This document shows, one piece after another, positions 1-7,828 of a stretch of DNA of 16,105 bases (positions are counted from its first letter, which is position 1; each line of letters opens with the position of its first letter). The notes below the pieces were generated by a model, which was not told where the DNA came from, ran no database searches, and was given only the letters and a program-made list of their open reading frames with translations. This stretch comes from Candidatus Aminicenantota bacterium. GTDB lineage: Bacteria; Acidobacteriota; Aminicenantia; UBA2199. The position numbers and the translations under genes are program-made. The stretch lies in the NCBI GenBank assembly GCA_024644125.1, contig JAHELQ010000061.1:1-16105 (forward strand). Direction: 5' to 3'.

Positions 1-3000
1 CGGCGCATCGCCATCACCGCCTATTATTTTGCTGTGGGTGGGACGGTGCAGGATGTCGTAAAAATATTGAAACTCATGATCCCGTTCGTCCCAGGTGCGC
101 AAGGATTTTCCAAGAACATTGATTAACAACCAACGCTTCCCGGCATCCATGCTGTTTTGATATACCCGGTTGCCCCACATATCGTATTTGTACTGCATCA
201 CTGTATTTCCGCGGGCATCCATTATTGTTCGTAGATTACCCTCGATATCTAGGTTCGCTATGGTAAAATAAAATTCATCTGCAGCAGTGGTTACGCTTTT
301 ATTATGCACAACTGATAAGACAGGTCTTCCCAATGGGTCAAAATGTTGTGTATTTGGAGTGTTAGCATGTTTGGCAGCTTTATCGGCGGCAATTTTTTCT
401 CTTCCGGGATCTTTGCCTTCTGCTATCAGCTCGGCATCAATAAGGCCATTGGTGCGATTAAAATACCAGGAAGAGTCCGTCACTGTATCGTTGGAGTCAT
501 AGATGCTCTGCTTCCATGTGCCAAATTCGGTTTTGGTAAAAGTAGCATCCGGCATTTCGGTTTTTATAAGCCGTCCCATAGCATCATAAAATAGGATGGG
601 AGTAACCCCGGTTTCCACTAACTCTTTCAAGTCTTCGTAGTTATGAGTTACAGAGAAATAGGGTTCGTATTGCTTCACGGCATTGCCTTTGTTGTTCAAT
701 ATTGTTCTTCCATTGCCAATCCAGCGAAGTTGTTTTGGGACAAGCGTGGAAGTGTCAATTTCGGAAACTGTATAGGTATCATCAGGATTGACTGTTATCT
801 GTTTGGCAATCCCTGGCTCTGCCTGAACTTTTTTCATCACCACTTGTCCCAAACCGTTAGAATATTCAAAACTGAGTTGAATAGGTGACTTATTGTTTTT
901 CTTGAAATGTTCTTCACGAAAAATGGAGACAACCACTACCGGTTTCCCAGAGCTTCCATATGCGTCAAAATTATATACATATCGCGCGGTCGCGTGCTGC
1001 GATAAATTCTTGCCATACGTAACCAATAGATCGGATACCGGGGCATTGAAGAAATCATCAATCAATGTGTTTTCAGCAGGAGAAGAATACTCATTCAGTC
1101 CTGTGAGATCATCAGCTTCATCACCCTTGCCAAACAGTGCCATCGCTTTTACTAATCCTAGTTCATCCACCAAAACTTCAGAAATATTTTCATTAGGATC
1201 TTTCAACCTTTGTGGTGAAAGGGTACGGAAATTGAAAAGGTCAACCCTTGTTTTGTTGCCGAAATCATCTTCTGTTTCTTCAATAAAAAGAAAGTAGTCT
1301 CTGTAATATTCCACCTTTGTTTTAGCACCGTAGTGATCAATATAAGATATGGGCACATAAAAGCGGCTTTGCGCATCGCTCGCTATCTCCATTCCTTCTA
1401 TGTACCGCAATGCGCCTGAGCAAATCCACCAGTATTCATCGCCTTCACTGTGAGAAAATTTACCTTCCGACATCAGGCCGGCATTAACCTTTGTACCAAA
1501 AATATCTGCAATAAGGGCCGGTGTATAAGCCAATTGATAATTTTCAAAGGTGAGTCCTTTCGATTCTATTTGATATAAAGGCAAAGTGCCGGTGAGATCA
1601 TTTTTATAAAAAGTGGTTCGAATATGCTCAATCAATCTTTTTTGGGAAGTTCCGGGGGCAGGATTGATCTCTGTTTGATGGTAATCCACTTCATTGGCAG
1701 TAGAAAGAATATTCTCAAACTCATCTACTGAATACAATGATTTGGTTTTTAATACACCTTTCAGTTCATAAGTTAGTTGTTCCGATAACATTCGTAAGCG
1801 ATATTCATTCGCAGTATTTACATCGTTGTGAGTGAACCTTTTTTGCACAAATGAAATCAACGTTTTGTTCTGGGCTTCTTTTGTTTCTGTGGGTAAAGAA
1901 GCGTCAACCGACGTTCTTGGATAAACAACTGAAGCCGACTCCAATACATTCCCATACTCATCGAATTTAATATTCAGATTATGAGCGATACGTGGATCTT
2001 CCGCGTTACGCTCGTAGCTGTAAGTGATAACTTCGCAATCTTTCACTGTAAAAACAGCGTGTTCATTGTTTCCTTTAGGCTGCGACAATTCTAAAACATA
2101 ATTGTGTTCAGCAACATTATATGGTGTTAACTCCCTTTGGATTTGTTCAGGCGTGGCGCCGACCAATGGAGCGTCATTAGCAAATGTTTCGGTACGCAAC
2201 GCCTTGCTTTTGCATGCTCGATAGGCTTCCCGCCATTCTTGCCCACTGAGATGATTCATAATAGACGAGCCAATTCCAGGGGCGGCAATGAGTTGAGCGT
2301 CAGGCAATGGCGTTTCAGGATTTACTACAGGAAAACCCGCTCGGCTCATCTCTTCATACCAATACTCATGGGCAAATTGGGTAAGGATTTTTCCCCTGTT
2401 TATAAACGCGCCTGTATGAAACCACCGTTTAACAATCACTGGCTCTTGATGCAACTCCTGCTCTACAATCGTGTTAGAGCCGCCCTTAATCCAATGTTCA
2501 TATTTCTCTGAATCAGTCTGTTCCACCATGCCGAATCCTCTAAATTCCCTTTCGGCGTGGTCGTAATAACCATGATGGTATTTATATGCGCTAACGAAAC
2601 TGCAGCCGGAAATTGTATCTCTTATTACGGTTTTCGAGACGCAATGAACTGGGAAATGCAGTTTGGTAATCCATGGTTTACCTGCCAATTTGTCCTCGAT
2701 ATAAAACCTGGTGGAGGGAGTATATTCAAGCGAAACCTCTTTCCCCAGATTGTTTTTGTAAGAGGTCATGATATGCGGTTTTTCGCTGTTCATAATATCA
2801 ATATACTTCAATGGCGCTCCAGCGTCTTTTGACAGGGCGCTTGACCAAACGATGCAAGCCATGCCATTGCCCAGTAGATCGGTAACCGTGATTTTCGCTT
2901 GGTCATGAATTTCCGGGAAATTAGTTATTTCAAAAGGTGCGAGGCTGAAAGAATTTCCGCTTAAATTCATCCAACAGCTAAACTTGTTTTTTCCTAGATA

Positions 3001-4983
3001 AATGATATCCGTGGAGCCGGAGCCGTCGATATCCGCCAGACGTATATAAGCTGGATTGAACGTTCCATGATGGTCAAATACCGGGGCGCGATCCATGCCG
3101 ACTTTTTCCCCGAAATTCCCATATCCACGGTTAGGCCAGTAACAAACCTCCCCATTTCGAATCCGAACGATGTCCACCAAACCGTCGCCGGTCATATCCG
3201 CAAGGTAAACGGTTTGTCCTGGATCGGCGAATACCACATGCGGACCTGCCTCTTCGTCAGAGGGCCTGGCCACTTTTTTAGCAGCTTCGTATCCCATTTT
3301 TCCTAAGGACTTGTACCAGGTAAACACGTGATCTTCCGTTATCAAGAGTTCCGGTCTGCCATCGCCATCAAGATCGAGTACACGGATATTTTCATCCACC
3401 ATATCTATATTGGGTAAATTTTTAAATGCTCTAAAATCCTGCCACTCTTCTTCATCGCTCATTTCAAAATACCCTCTGAGTTCGTCGCCAAAACTAACAA
3501 TCTGTTTCCTTCCGTCCGCATCCAGATCCAACAATTGCACCATTGATCCCAGACCGATGGAAGATGGTTTTGGGGAGATTAATTTGCCGGGTTCAAATTT
3601 GCCGTTGCCTAAATTACGTTTATAAAACCACCCATTATTTTGCTCAGTCAATATGCCTGATAGCCCTTCGCTGAACAAATCGGTAAACTGATATTCGGAT
3701 TCGTCCAGGCCTATGGGGGGGGTCTCCAGATATTCAGAAGCGATAGTTTTCACTTCGCCGCTCCAGGAGCTCTTTTGATATTCAAACTCCATGGGTGGAA
3801 GGCTTTTATGTGTGTAAGAGCCATCCGGCTTTTTAATATAACCAAACTGTGAAACAGATTTTAGGTAGGTGAAACTTTCCGCTGTCGAAGTGTCATACTG
3901 AAAATTCAAAGATTTCACAAGCGCTGAACCACCGGGCAATTCGTTGAAATAATGAAAAAGCAAAATTCGCTCACATAGCCGGGTGGTTCGTATTTCAAAA
4001 CCGGATCTATAATCTGAAAACGCGTCTTTACGGAAATTCCAGGCGCCTGTCACATCGTAAGGCGCATTGGGATTGTGTTCGCCATAATCAAACACTGTCT
4101 GGAAAAAATAATCTGTTTCAGGAGGGAATGCCGCATTGAAGGACTTGTAGGGCGTTTTATTGCCATATAATATCTTCTTTAAATATAGATTGGTATAGTT
4201 GATACTGCCACTCTCATGACGGTTACGGTTATGTAAAAACGCGTCGTTAAATCCAGCAATATTTTCTCTCTTGTATACATATTGGGAACAATTGCCCTTG
4301 TCATCAAAGACAAATTCCGGCAACCATTCAAATATTCTGTCGATATCCGCTGGATCAGAGATTCTGGACGCGACGCTCCAGCCATAAAGTGTCGTAACAT
4401 TTTCTTTGCTAATTATCCGCCACTTGATTTCCCTCGACGCTTTATGAGACCACCGCTCAATCCGGGCAAACAAGCCTTCGATTCGGGGTTTATAAAATCG
4501 AATAGTATATGCGCCGTCTTCTGAATCTATTTCGTTGATCATAAAATTCCCGTCTGTCCCCTTCCGAAAACTGCCATCTGGCTCTTTGCTATACGCAGGA
4601 ACAAGGTCTTCCGCCTCGGAAAACACGAAGGTGTCTGAATCTATCCCATCCAAATATTGAGGGAGTCTTTTGTCGGTTTTTCGTTTAATAGACGGTAAGT
4701 TCAGCCCCCACCCTAAACCGAAAACACTATTTCCGGAGCCGGAATTATATGATAGATTCAATGAGGGAGATGCGCCGCGCGCCGAAGAAAAAGGAATTGG
4801 GATGGAAAAAATAGCTGTCCCATTTACCGCGTTCACAGAAAATGTCTCGTCAATTCCTTTAATGGCCCCACCTCCCTTCGGCAAAGAAATCGAAGGGATC
4901 TCAATGGCATTTGATTTTGTTTTTCCCCCCTCTGTACTAAAAAATTGGGAGGAAGAGTTTTGGTTTGCGGTTTTTTTTTTCAT
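1..4983 (-). CDS. Tc toxin B-component (TcdB/TcaC/SpvB family) RHS-repeat protein, 3' end cut by window edge
   Basis: The minus strand is open without a stop for 1661 codons from ATG at 4983 to the window edge. The start has a good ribosome site (AAGGGA, 6 bases upstream). Seen: an SpvB-like N-terminus (FSVNAVNGTAIFSIPIPFS, then SPSLNLSYNSGSGNSVFGLG, about residues 45-95). Four Asp-rich FG-GAP/VCBS-type motifs follow at about residues 486 (DLDADG), 537 (DLDGDG), 596 (DMTGDG) and 651 (DIDGSG). Then come DLLGNGMACIVWSS at 702 and EREFRGFG near 810, both typical of the TcdB middle domains. RHS-type repeats (FDPLGRPV, YKYDMWGNRVYQNSMDAG) occupy about residues 1540-1661. In known Tc toxins the B and C parts form a hollow RHS cocoon that encloses the C-terminal toxic enzyme and docks on the pore-forming TcA. 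Classical TcB proteins are about 1,500 residues, and this one is still in RHS repeats at 1661, so I infer a fused B-C protein. No TcA gene and no signal peptide are visible. The coding DNA looks richer in A/T than the genes right of the tRNA. Confidence 0.93.
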   Translation of the reverse strand, partial: MKKKTANQNSSSQFFSTEGGKTKSNAIEIPSISLPKGGGAIKGIDETFSVNAVNGTAIFSIPIPFSSARGASPSLNLSYNSGSGNSVFGLGWGLNLPSIKRKTDKRLPQYLDGIDSDTFVFSEAEDLVPAYSKEPDGSFRKGTDGNFMINEIDSEDGAYTIRFYKPRIEGLFARIERWSHKASREIKWRIISKENVTTLYGWSVASRISDPADIDRIFEWLPEFVFDDKGNCSQYVYKRENIAGFNDAFLHNRNRHESGSINYTNLYLKKILYGNKTPYKSFNAAFPPETDYFFQTVFDYGEHNPNAPYDVTGAWNFRKDAFSDYRSGFEIRTTRLCERILLFHYFNELPGGSALVKSLNFQYDTSTAESFTYLKSVSQFGYIKKPDGSYTHKSLPPMEFEYQKSSWSGEVKTIASEYLETPPIGLDESEYQFTDLFSEGLSGILTEQNNGWFYKRNLGNGKFEPGKLISPKPSSIGLGSMVQLLDLDADGRKQIVSFGDELRGYFEMSDEEEWQDFRAFKNLPNIDMVDENIRVLDLDGDGRPELLITEDHVFTWYKSLGKMGYEAAKKVARPSDEEAGPHVVFADPGQTVYLADMTGDGLVDIVRIRNGEVCYWPNRGYGNFGEKVGMDRAPVFDHHGTFNPAYIRLADIDGSGSTDIIYLGKNKFSCWMNLSGNSFSLAPFEITNFPEIHDQAKITVTDLLGNGMACIVWSSALSKDAGAPLKYIDIMNSEKPHIMTSYKNNLGKEVSLEYTPSTRFYIEDKLAGKPWITKLHFPVHCVSKTVIRDTISGCSFVSAYKYHHGYYDHAEREFRGFGMVEQTDSEKYEHWIKGGSNTIVEQELHQEPVIVKRWFHTGAFINRGKILTQFAHEYWYEEMSRAGFPVVNPETPLPDAQLIAAPGIGSSIMNHLSGQEWREAYRACKSKALRTETFANDAPLVGATPEQIQRELTPYNVAEHNYVLELSQPKGNNEHAVFTVKDCEVITYSYERNAEDPRIAHNLNIKFDEYGNVLESASVVYPRTSVDASLPTETKEAQNKTLISFVQKRFTHNDVNTANEYRLRMLSEQLTYELKGVLKTKSLYSVDEFENILSTANEVDYHQTEINPAPGTSQKRLIEHIRTTFYKNDLTGTLPLYQIESKGLTFENYQLAYTPALIADIFGTKVNAGLMSEGKFSHSEGDEYWWICSGALRYIEGMEIASDAQSRFYVPISYIDHYGAKTKVEYYRDYFLFIEETEDDFGNKTRVDLFNFRTLSPQRLKDPNENISEVLVDELGLVKAMALFGKGDEADDLTGLNEYSSPAENTLIDDFFNAPVSDLLVTYGKNLSQHATARYVYNFDAYGSSGKPVVVVSIFREEHFKKNNKSPIQLSFEYSNGLGQVVMKKVQAEPGIAKQITVNPDDTYTVSEIDTSTLVPKQLRWIGNGRTILNNKGNAVKQYEPYFSVTHNYEDLKELVETGVTPILFYDAMGRLIKTEMPDATFTKTEFGTWKQSIYDSNDTVTDSSWYFNRTNGLIDAELIAEGKDPGREKIAADKAAKHANTPNTQHFDPLGRPVLSVVHNKSVTTAADEFYFTIANLDIEGNLRTIMDARGNTVMQYKYDMWGNRVYQNSMDAGKRWLLINVLGKSLRTWDERDHEFQYFYDILHRPTHSKIIGGDGDAP

Positions 4984-5808
4984 TTTATTTCCCTTGAGTT
5001 TTAATACCAATATTAAAAGTACGGATGCTTTTTACCGGATTCCCTTATGAATAAATAAGTCTAGCCCCGGCAACCTATATTGACTCTTTTTAACGCAAGC
5101 TTCCGCTATTTAAAGCAACGTCAATTCACTTTCCTTTCCCCATCTATACTACCAGTGCATTTTAAATCCGCGTATACTTTTTAGATTGAGCCGATTCGTG
5201 TTATAAACGAGCAATTTCCAATTCCATCAGCTCTTGCGTATCAAGGTTTCACATTCACATTCAGCAGTATCATCAAAATCGTTACTTAGTCATTACCATC
5301 ATTAGCACTAAATGTCAATGACATCTACGCAAAAAAATATTTCCCCTACCAATAGCTGAACTGTTAAAATAGATGTAAGCTTTCAAATTAATTTTTTTTA
5401 GTAAATAAATGCAATAAATAGATATATAACATCAAAATACCGGATGTAAATATTCTCACATTCAATGTTTTTGTATAATTTAGAATGACTTTGATTTTGT
5501 AAAATTGCTATTTGTATAGATTCATAAAGATGTCCTCGCCCAGTTACCACAGAGACGAGGATACCTGGGGGATTTGGTGGAAACTATTCTAAGCAGCAAA
5601 ACCTTGTTGATTCTCGAGCCAGAATGTAAATCAGATATTCCTGGAGCGAGTCTGGATCCTGGAGAGTTTGGAGTTTGGGGACAGGCTTGAATGCCACTAA
5701 CTTAAGGCATTGTTCCCCTTTTTATATTTCCTCCTGTGCCTGAATTCGATAAACTCTTTTCTTGGGGCGGTTAGCAATTGGTAAGTGGAGTTGAACCTTC
5801 GTTTGATC
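4984..5808. other. Non-coding A/T-rich spacer between the Tc toxin gene and the IS66 remnant
   Basis: About 825 bases hold no open frame I can recognise in either direction. The stretch 5280-5520 is strikingly A/T-rich and would contain the upstream control region of the toxin gene. The part from 5530 to 5800 is less A/T-rich. It carries a small inverted repeat (TCCTCG ... CGAGGA, about 5543-5571) and another around 5691-5711 (ATGCC ... GGCAT). It may be decayed mobile-element or gene sequence, but I cannot name a source. Confidence 0.6.
4990..4995 (-). promoter_or_regulatory. Ribosome binding site of the Tc toxin gene
   Basis: AAGGGA on the minus strand lies 6 bases before the ATG at 4983-4981. 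It fixes this start over downstream in-frame ATGs. The first codons contain a run of ten A (MKKK), a possible slippage spot. I did not find a convincing sigma-70 promoter in the upstream A/T-rich DNA. Confidence 0.7.
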
Positions 5809-5888
5809 GTAAGCGCCAATTAATCCCATCTTCCCTTAATTGATTTTTTATGCCATGTTTATCCTGGTTGTAAAATTTGGAGGTATTC

Positions 5889-6263
5889 ATGGAGACGGGC
5901 GTGGGTCGCAAAACCAAAAAGCAGATTTTTTCGGAGAAGTTGCAGGAAAAGTGGCGACCGATCATTCATCAATGGAGAGAAAGTGGCCAGACTCAGAGGG
6001 AGTATTGCAGATCACACAAACTTAACTTCGATCAATTTACGTATTGGAAACGGAAATTTTTGGGAACAACCCAAACCCGAGACCCAAAGCTCGTGAAAGT
6101 GTTCGACAGCGATTTGGACAAAGGCTTGCCCTCCACGTCTCAGGAACCTCAACAAGTAGGCTCTGGAGTTCGAGTGTTCTTCAGGGATTTTTGCCTGGAA
6201 ATGAAGCCTGACTTTTCAGAAGAGATGCATCTTAAGGTAGTGCAAACTCTGAGGCGGGCTTAA
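5889..6263 (+). CDS. tnpA: IS66 family accessory protein TnpA
   Basis: This 124-residue protein is the small first gene of an IS66 element. Family members carry a helix-turn-helix-like segment and are needed for transposition along with TnpB and the DDE transposase TnpC. The pattern W-x(6)-W-x-ESGQTQREYCRSH with a following FTYWKRKF (about residues 22-55) is the characteristic TnpA signature. I chose the ATG at 5889 because GGAGG at 5879-5883 precedes it by 5 bases. A TTG 12 bases upstream is possible but overlaps that ribosome site. The stop (6261-6263) overlaps the tnpB start (6263-6265), the usual translational coupling in IS66. The gene appears intact, but its partners are broken or missing, so it should have no transposition function unless another IS66 copy exists in the genome. 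Confidence 0.88.
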   Translation: METGVGRKTKKQIFSEKLQEKWRPIIHQWRESGQTQREYCRSHKLNFDQFTYWKRKFLGTTQTRDPKLVKVFDSDLDKGLPSTSQEPQQVGSGVRVFFRDFCLEMKPDFSEEMHLKVVQTLRRA

Positions 6264-6547
6264 TGTGGGCTCCGGCTCCGGGTTTGAAAGTATATTTGGC
6301 CATGGGCGAGACGGATATGCGCAAATCTGTAAATGGACTGTCGTTGATCGTCAGCGAAGTGTTGGAGCAAGATCCATTCAATCGTAAAAATCCTTTACTG
6401 GGACCGTAACGGATTTTGTCTTTGGTATAAGCGACTGGAAAAAGAGCGTTTCAATTGGCCCCGCGACGAAAGTGAGTTGAAGGTGATCGGCCCTCGCCAA
6501 TTGCAATGGTTGTTGGATGGATTGGAGATCGAACAAACCGGTATACA
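6263..6547 (+). pseudogene. tnpB: IS66 family TnpB, frameshifted and truncated
   Basis: The frame opens at ATG 6263 with the TnpB hallmark LKVYLAMGETDMRKSVNGLS and runs to DPFN. It then shifts and stops at TAA 6407-6409 after 48 codons. The continuing TnpB sequence (ILYWDRNGFCLWYKRLEKER, then WLLDGLEIEQ) is in another frame from about 6387 to 6541. The stretch normally joining them (consensus roughly FVFCNRRRDKIK) is missing, so a deletion of about 40 bases near 6381-6388 caused the frameshift. Beyond GLEIEQ the sequence no longer resembles a TnpB C-terminus. The expected product, a PF05717-type protein of about 115 residues, cannot be made. Confidence 0.85.
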
Positions 6548-6650
6548 ATTACCCGGGGAAAAACAAGAGCTACTGATCCTGCGTCCTGATTTTCTTTATA
6601 AAGATTTTTTAGTGCAAATTGGATGGAATTTTCGGAGGATTGAGGAAAAA

Positions 6651-6723
6651 TGCGCCTGGAGGGATTCGAACCCCCAACCTTTTGATTCGTAGTCAAACGC
6701 TCTATCCATTGAGCTACAGACGC
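6651..6723 (-). tRNA. tRNA-Arg (anticodon ACG)
   Basis: Read on the minus strand this is a 73-base cloverleaf. The acceptor GCGTCTG pairs with CAGGCGC (one G-U pair). The D-arm contains AGCTCAATGGATAGAGC. The anticodon stem TTTGA/TCAAA encloses the loop CTACGAA, giving anticodon ACG. The T-arm is GGGGGTTCGAATCCC. The discriminator is A and CCA is not encoded. The ACG anticodon (A34 normally edited to inosine) reads CGU, CGC and CGA. The 3' end faces the IS66 remnant and the Tc toxin, the orientation expected if that region is an island inserted at the tRNA 3' end. Confidence 0.97.
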
Positions 6724-6735
6724 GATTTCCCGTAG

Positions 6736-6764
6736 ATTATAATACCATTTTGGCATTAATGCAA
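6736..6764 (-). promoter_or_regulatory. Sigma-70 promoter of tRNA-Arg
   Basis: On the minus strand TTGCAT (6764-6759) is followed by a 17-base spacer and a perfect TATAAT (6741-6736). This is near consensus. The tRNA 5' end is 12 bases past the -10, leaving a leader of only a few bases for RNase P to remove. Confidence 0.85.
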
Positions 6765-6864
6765 GTGCTAAATGGCATTTTTGTTTTCCACGATTCACAA
6801 AAACCCATTGTTACATGCTTTCCGCCTCTTTTTACCGCGAATGCCTGTAAACGCTGGCGCAGGG

Positions 6865-7164
6865 TTAATCGAGAACTTTTGTGATATTGATAAAATCCGA
6901 CCACTGGATGGCCGGCCAGGTTTCACATGATAACGCTCCGTTGGCGCGGGTGATCATGGAAACTTTGGCCGCGCTTTCATCGTTGGCGGCTTCGTAGATA
7001 TCCATGAAATCATAGGGACCCAACAAGGCGTAGTGGCCGTGCCATTTGACATCGGGGCACAATTGATCCACTTTGTGTTTCCACTCCTTGCCGATCGTCT
7101 CCCGCCGTTTCATATCACTGCAAATTTCCGGTGTCAACCGGGTCATCAATACATACAATCCCAT
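6865..7164 (-). CDS. GYD domain protein
   Basis: This 99-residue soluble protein has the GYD-family core (GPYDFMDIYEAANDESA, about residues 49-65). The domain is named after the G-Y-D triad, here G-x-YD, and belongs to the dimeric alpha/beta barrel fold. The short N-terminal beta strand (MGLYVLMTRLT) and full length of about 100 residues fit the family. No specific biochemical role is established for these proteins, so I give none. The start is well supported by GGAGG close upstream on the minus strand. The gene is divergent from the adenosine-specific kinase at 7262, with overlapping promoters in the 97-base gap, which suggests joint regulation. It stops about 100 bases before the tRNA-Arg promoter, and I see no clear terminator between them. 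Confidence 0.85.
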   Translation of the reverse strand: MGLYVLMTRLTPEICSDMKRRETIGKEWKHKVDQLCPDVKWHGHYALLGPYDFMDIYEAANDESAAKVSMITRANGALSCETWPAIQWSDFINITKVLD

Positions 7165-7183
7165 CTCCTACCTCCTAATCATA

Positions 7184-7211
7184 AAGATATGCCGTTTTTT
7201 TGAATATTCAA
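7184..7211 (-). promoter_or_regulatory. Promoter of the GYD gene
   Basis: On the minus strand TTGAAT (7211-7206), a 16-base spacer and TATCTT (7189-7184) form a moderate sigma-70 match. The -35 is one half of the palindrome TTTGAATATTCAAA (7199-7212), whose other half is the -35 of the divergent gene. Confidence 0.5.
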
Positions 7212-7228
7212 ATAAAAAGTGATATAGT
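7200..7228 (+). promoter_or_regulatory. Promoter of the adenosine-specific kinase gene
   Basis: TTGAAT (7200-7205), a 17-base spacer and TATAGT (7223-7228) form a good sigma-70 match. GGAGGTG at 7250-7256 then precedes the ATG at 7262. The -35 abuts that of the divergent GYD promoter. Confidence 0.65.
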
Positions 7229-7261
7229 ATTTTTTTAAGGCACATTTCTGGAGGTGTTTGA

Positions 7262-7744
7262 ATGGAATTAGAACTGGTTGACATCGAAAATCCGGATGAG
7301 TTGAATCTCATCCTCGGACATTCCCATTTTATTAAAACCGTAGAAGATATCCATGAAGCAATGGTGAATACTGTCCCGGGCGCAAAGTTCGGCCTGGCTT
7401 TTTGCGAGGCGTCGCAGGACCGGTTGATCCGCTGGAGCGGTACTGACGAAGCCCTGATCGGATTGGCGCAGGACAATGCAAAAAAAATAGGGGCCGGTCA
7501 CAGTTTTATTTTGTTCATGAGAGACTGCTTCCCGATCAATGTATTGCGCATCATCAAGCAGGTGCCCGAGGTATGTCGCATTTTTTGCGCCACGGCAAAT
7601 CCGCTTCAGGTGATTGTTGCCAAAACGGATCTAGGGCGCGGTATCATGGGAGTCGTGGATGGATATTCGCCTTTGGGTATCGAGAAGGACGACGACATAA
7701 AAAAACGCAAAGATTTTCTGAGAATGATTGGATATAAGTTTTAA
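7262..7744 (+). CDS. Adenosine-specific kinase family protein (DUF355)
   Basis: This 160-residue protein matches the adenosine-specific kinase family (PF04008), first characterised structurally from a hyperthermophilic archaeon, along its whole length. Recognisable blocks are LGHSHFIKTVEDIHEAMV (about residues 18-35), GAKFGLAFCEASQDRLIRWS (about 40-59), IGAGHSFILFMRD (about 77-89), VCRIFCATANPLQVIVA (about 104-120) and GRGIMGVVDGYSPLG (about 125-139). The family is annotated as binding or phosphorylating adenosine. Its activity in bacteria is poorly documented, so treat the function as assigned by family. The length equals the family norm. The start has a strong ribosome site. The next gene has its own promoter, so this is probably a single-gene transcript. 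Confidence 0.9.
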   Translation: MELELVDIENPDELNLILGHSHFIKTVEDIHEAMVNTVPGAKFGLAFCEASQDRLIRWSGTDEALIGLAQDNAKKIGAGHSFILFMRDCFPINVLRIIKQVPEVCRIFCATANPLQVIVAKTDLGRGIMGVVDGYSPLGIEKDDDIKKRKDFLRMIGYKF

Positions 7745-7755
7745 TCCTCGTCTAT

Positions 7756-7784
7756 TTGATTTTCTCGAGGAATTTTGATATAAC
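7756..7784 (+). promoter_or_regulatory. Promoter of the type II thioesterase gene
   Basis: TTGATT (7756-7761), a 17-base spacer and TATAAC (7779-7784) match sigma-70 at 9 of 12 positions. The gap also contains short inverted repeats (TCCTCG/CGAGGA at about 7745-7771). These could be a weak terminator for the upstream gene, but there is no long T-run. Confidence 0.5.
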
Positions 7785-7828
7785 CTCTCTTTGGTTATTG
7801 AACCACTTTAGTTTACCGAAGGTGCCTC

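Larger units (their letters stand above)
5809..6547 (+). mobile_element. IS66-family insertion sequence remnant (left end, tnpA, broken tnpB)
   Basis: GTAAGCG at 5809-5815 matches the conserved start of IS66-family terminal repeats and lies about 80 bases before a tnpA gene, the normal left-end layout. tnpA is intact, and tnpB follows with a TAATG stop/start overlap but is broken. Similarity to TnpB ends near 6547. The large tnpC transposase gene and the right terminal repeat (CGCTTAC) are absent before the tRNA at 6651. The element is therefore a truncated, non-autonomous relic. The right boundary is my estimate from where TnpB similarity stops. No target-site duplication can be assessed because the right end is gone. 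Confidence 0.85.

Noticed and set aside
287..3625. Several plus-strand frames of 70-134 residues
   Set aside because: All lie opposite the continuous Tc toxin frame, show no family signature and lack ribosome sites. They are shadows.
5740..5760. Possible repeat of the tRNA-Arg 3' end (TGTGCCTGAATTCGAT) as an attachment site
   Set aside because: The resemblance to the tRNA end needs gaps and mismatches. I found no convincing direct repeat and no integrase in the window.
6477..6692. 71-residue plus-strand frame ending CAWRDSNPQPFDS
   Set aside because: Its first part is the tail of the broken tnpB and its end is the tRNA-Arg read in the antisense direction. It is not a gene.
6451..6798. 115-residue minus-strand frame containing VAQWIERLTTNQKVGGSNP
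   Set aside because: This is the well-known false translation of a tRNA gene. It lies across tRNA-Arg and its promoter.
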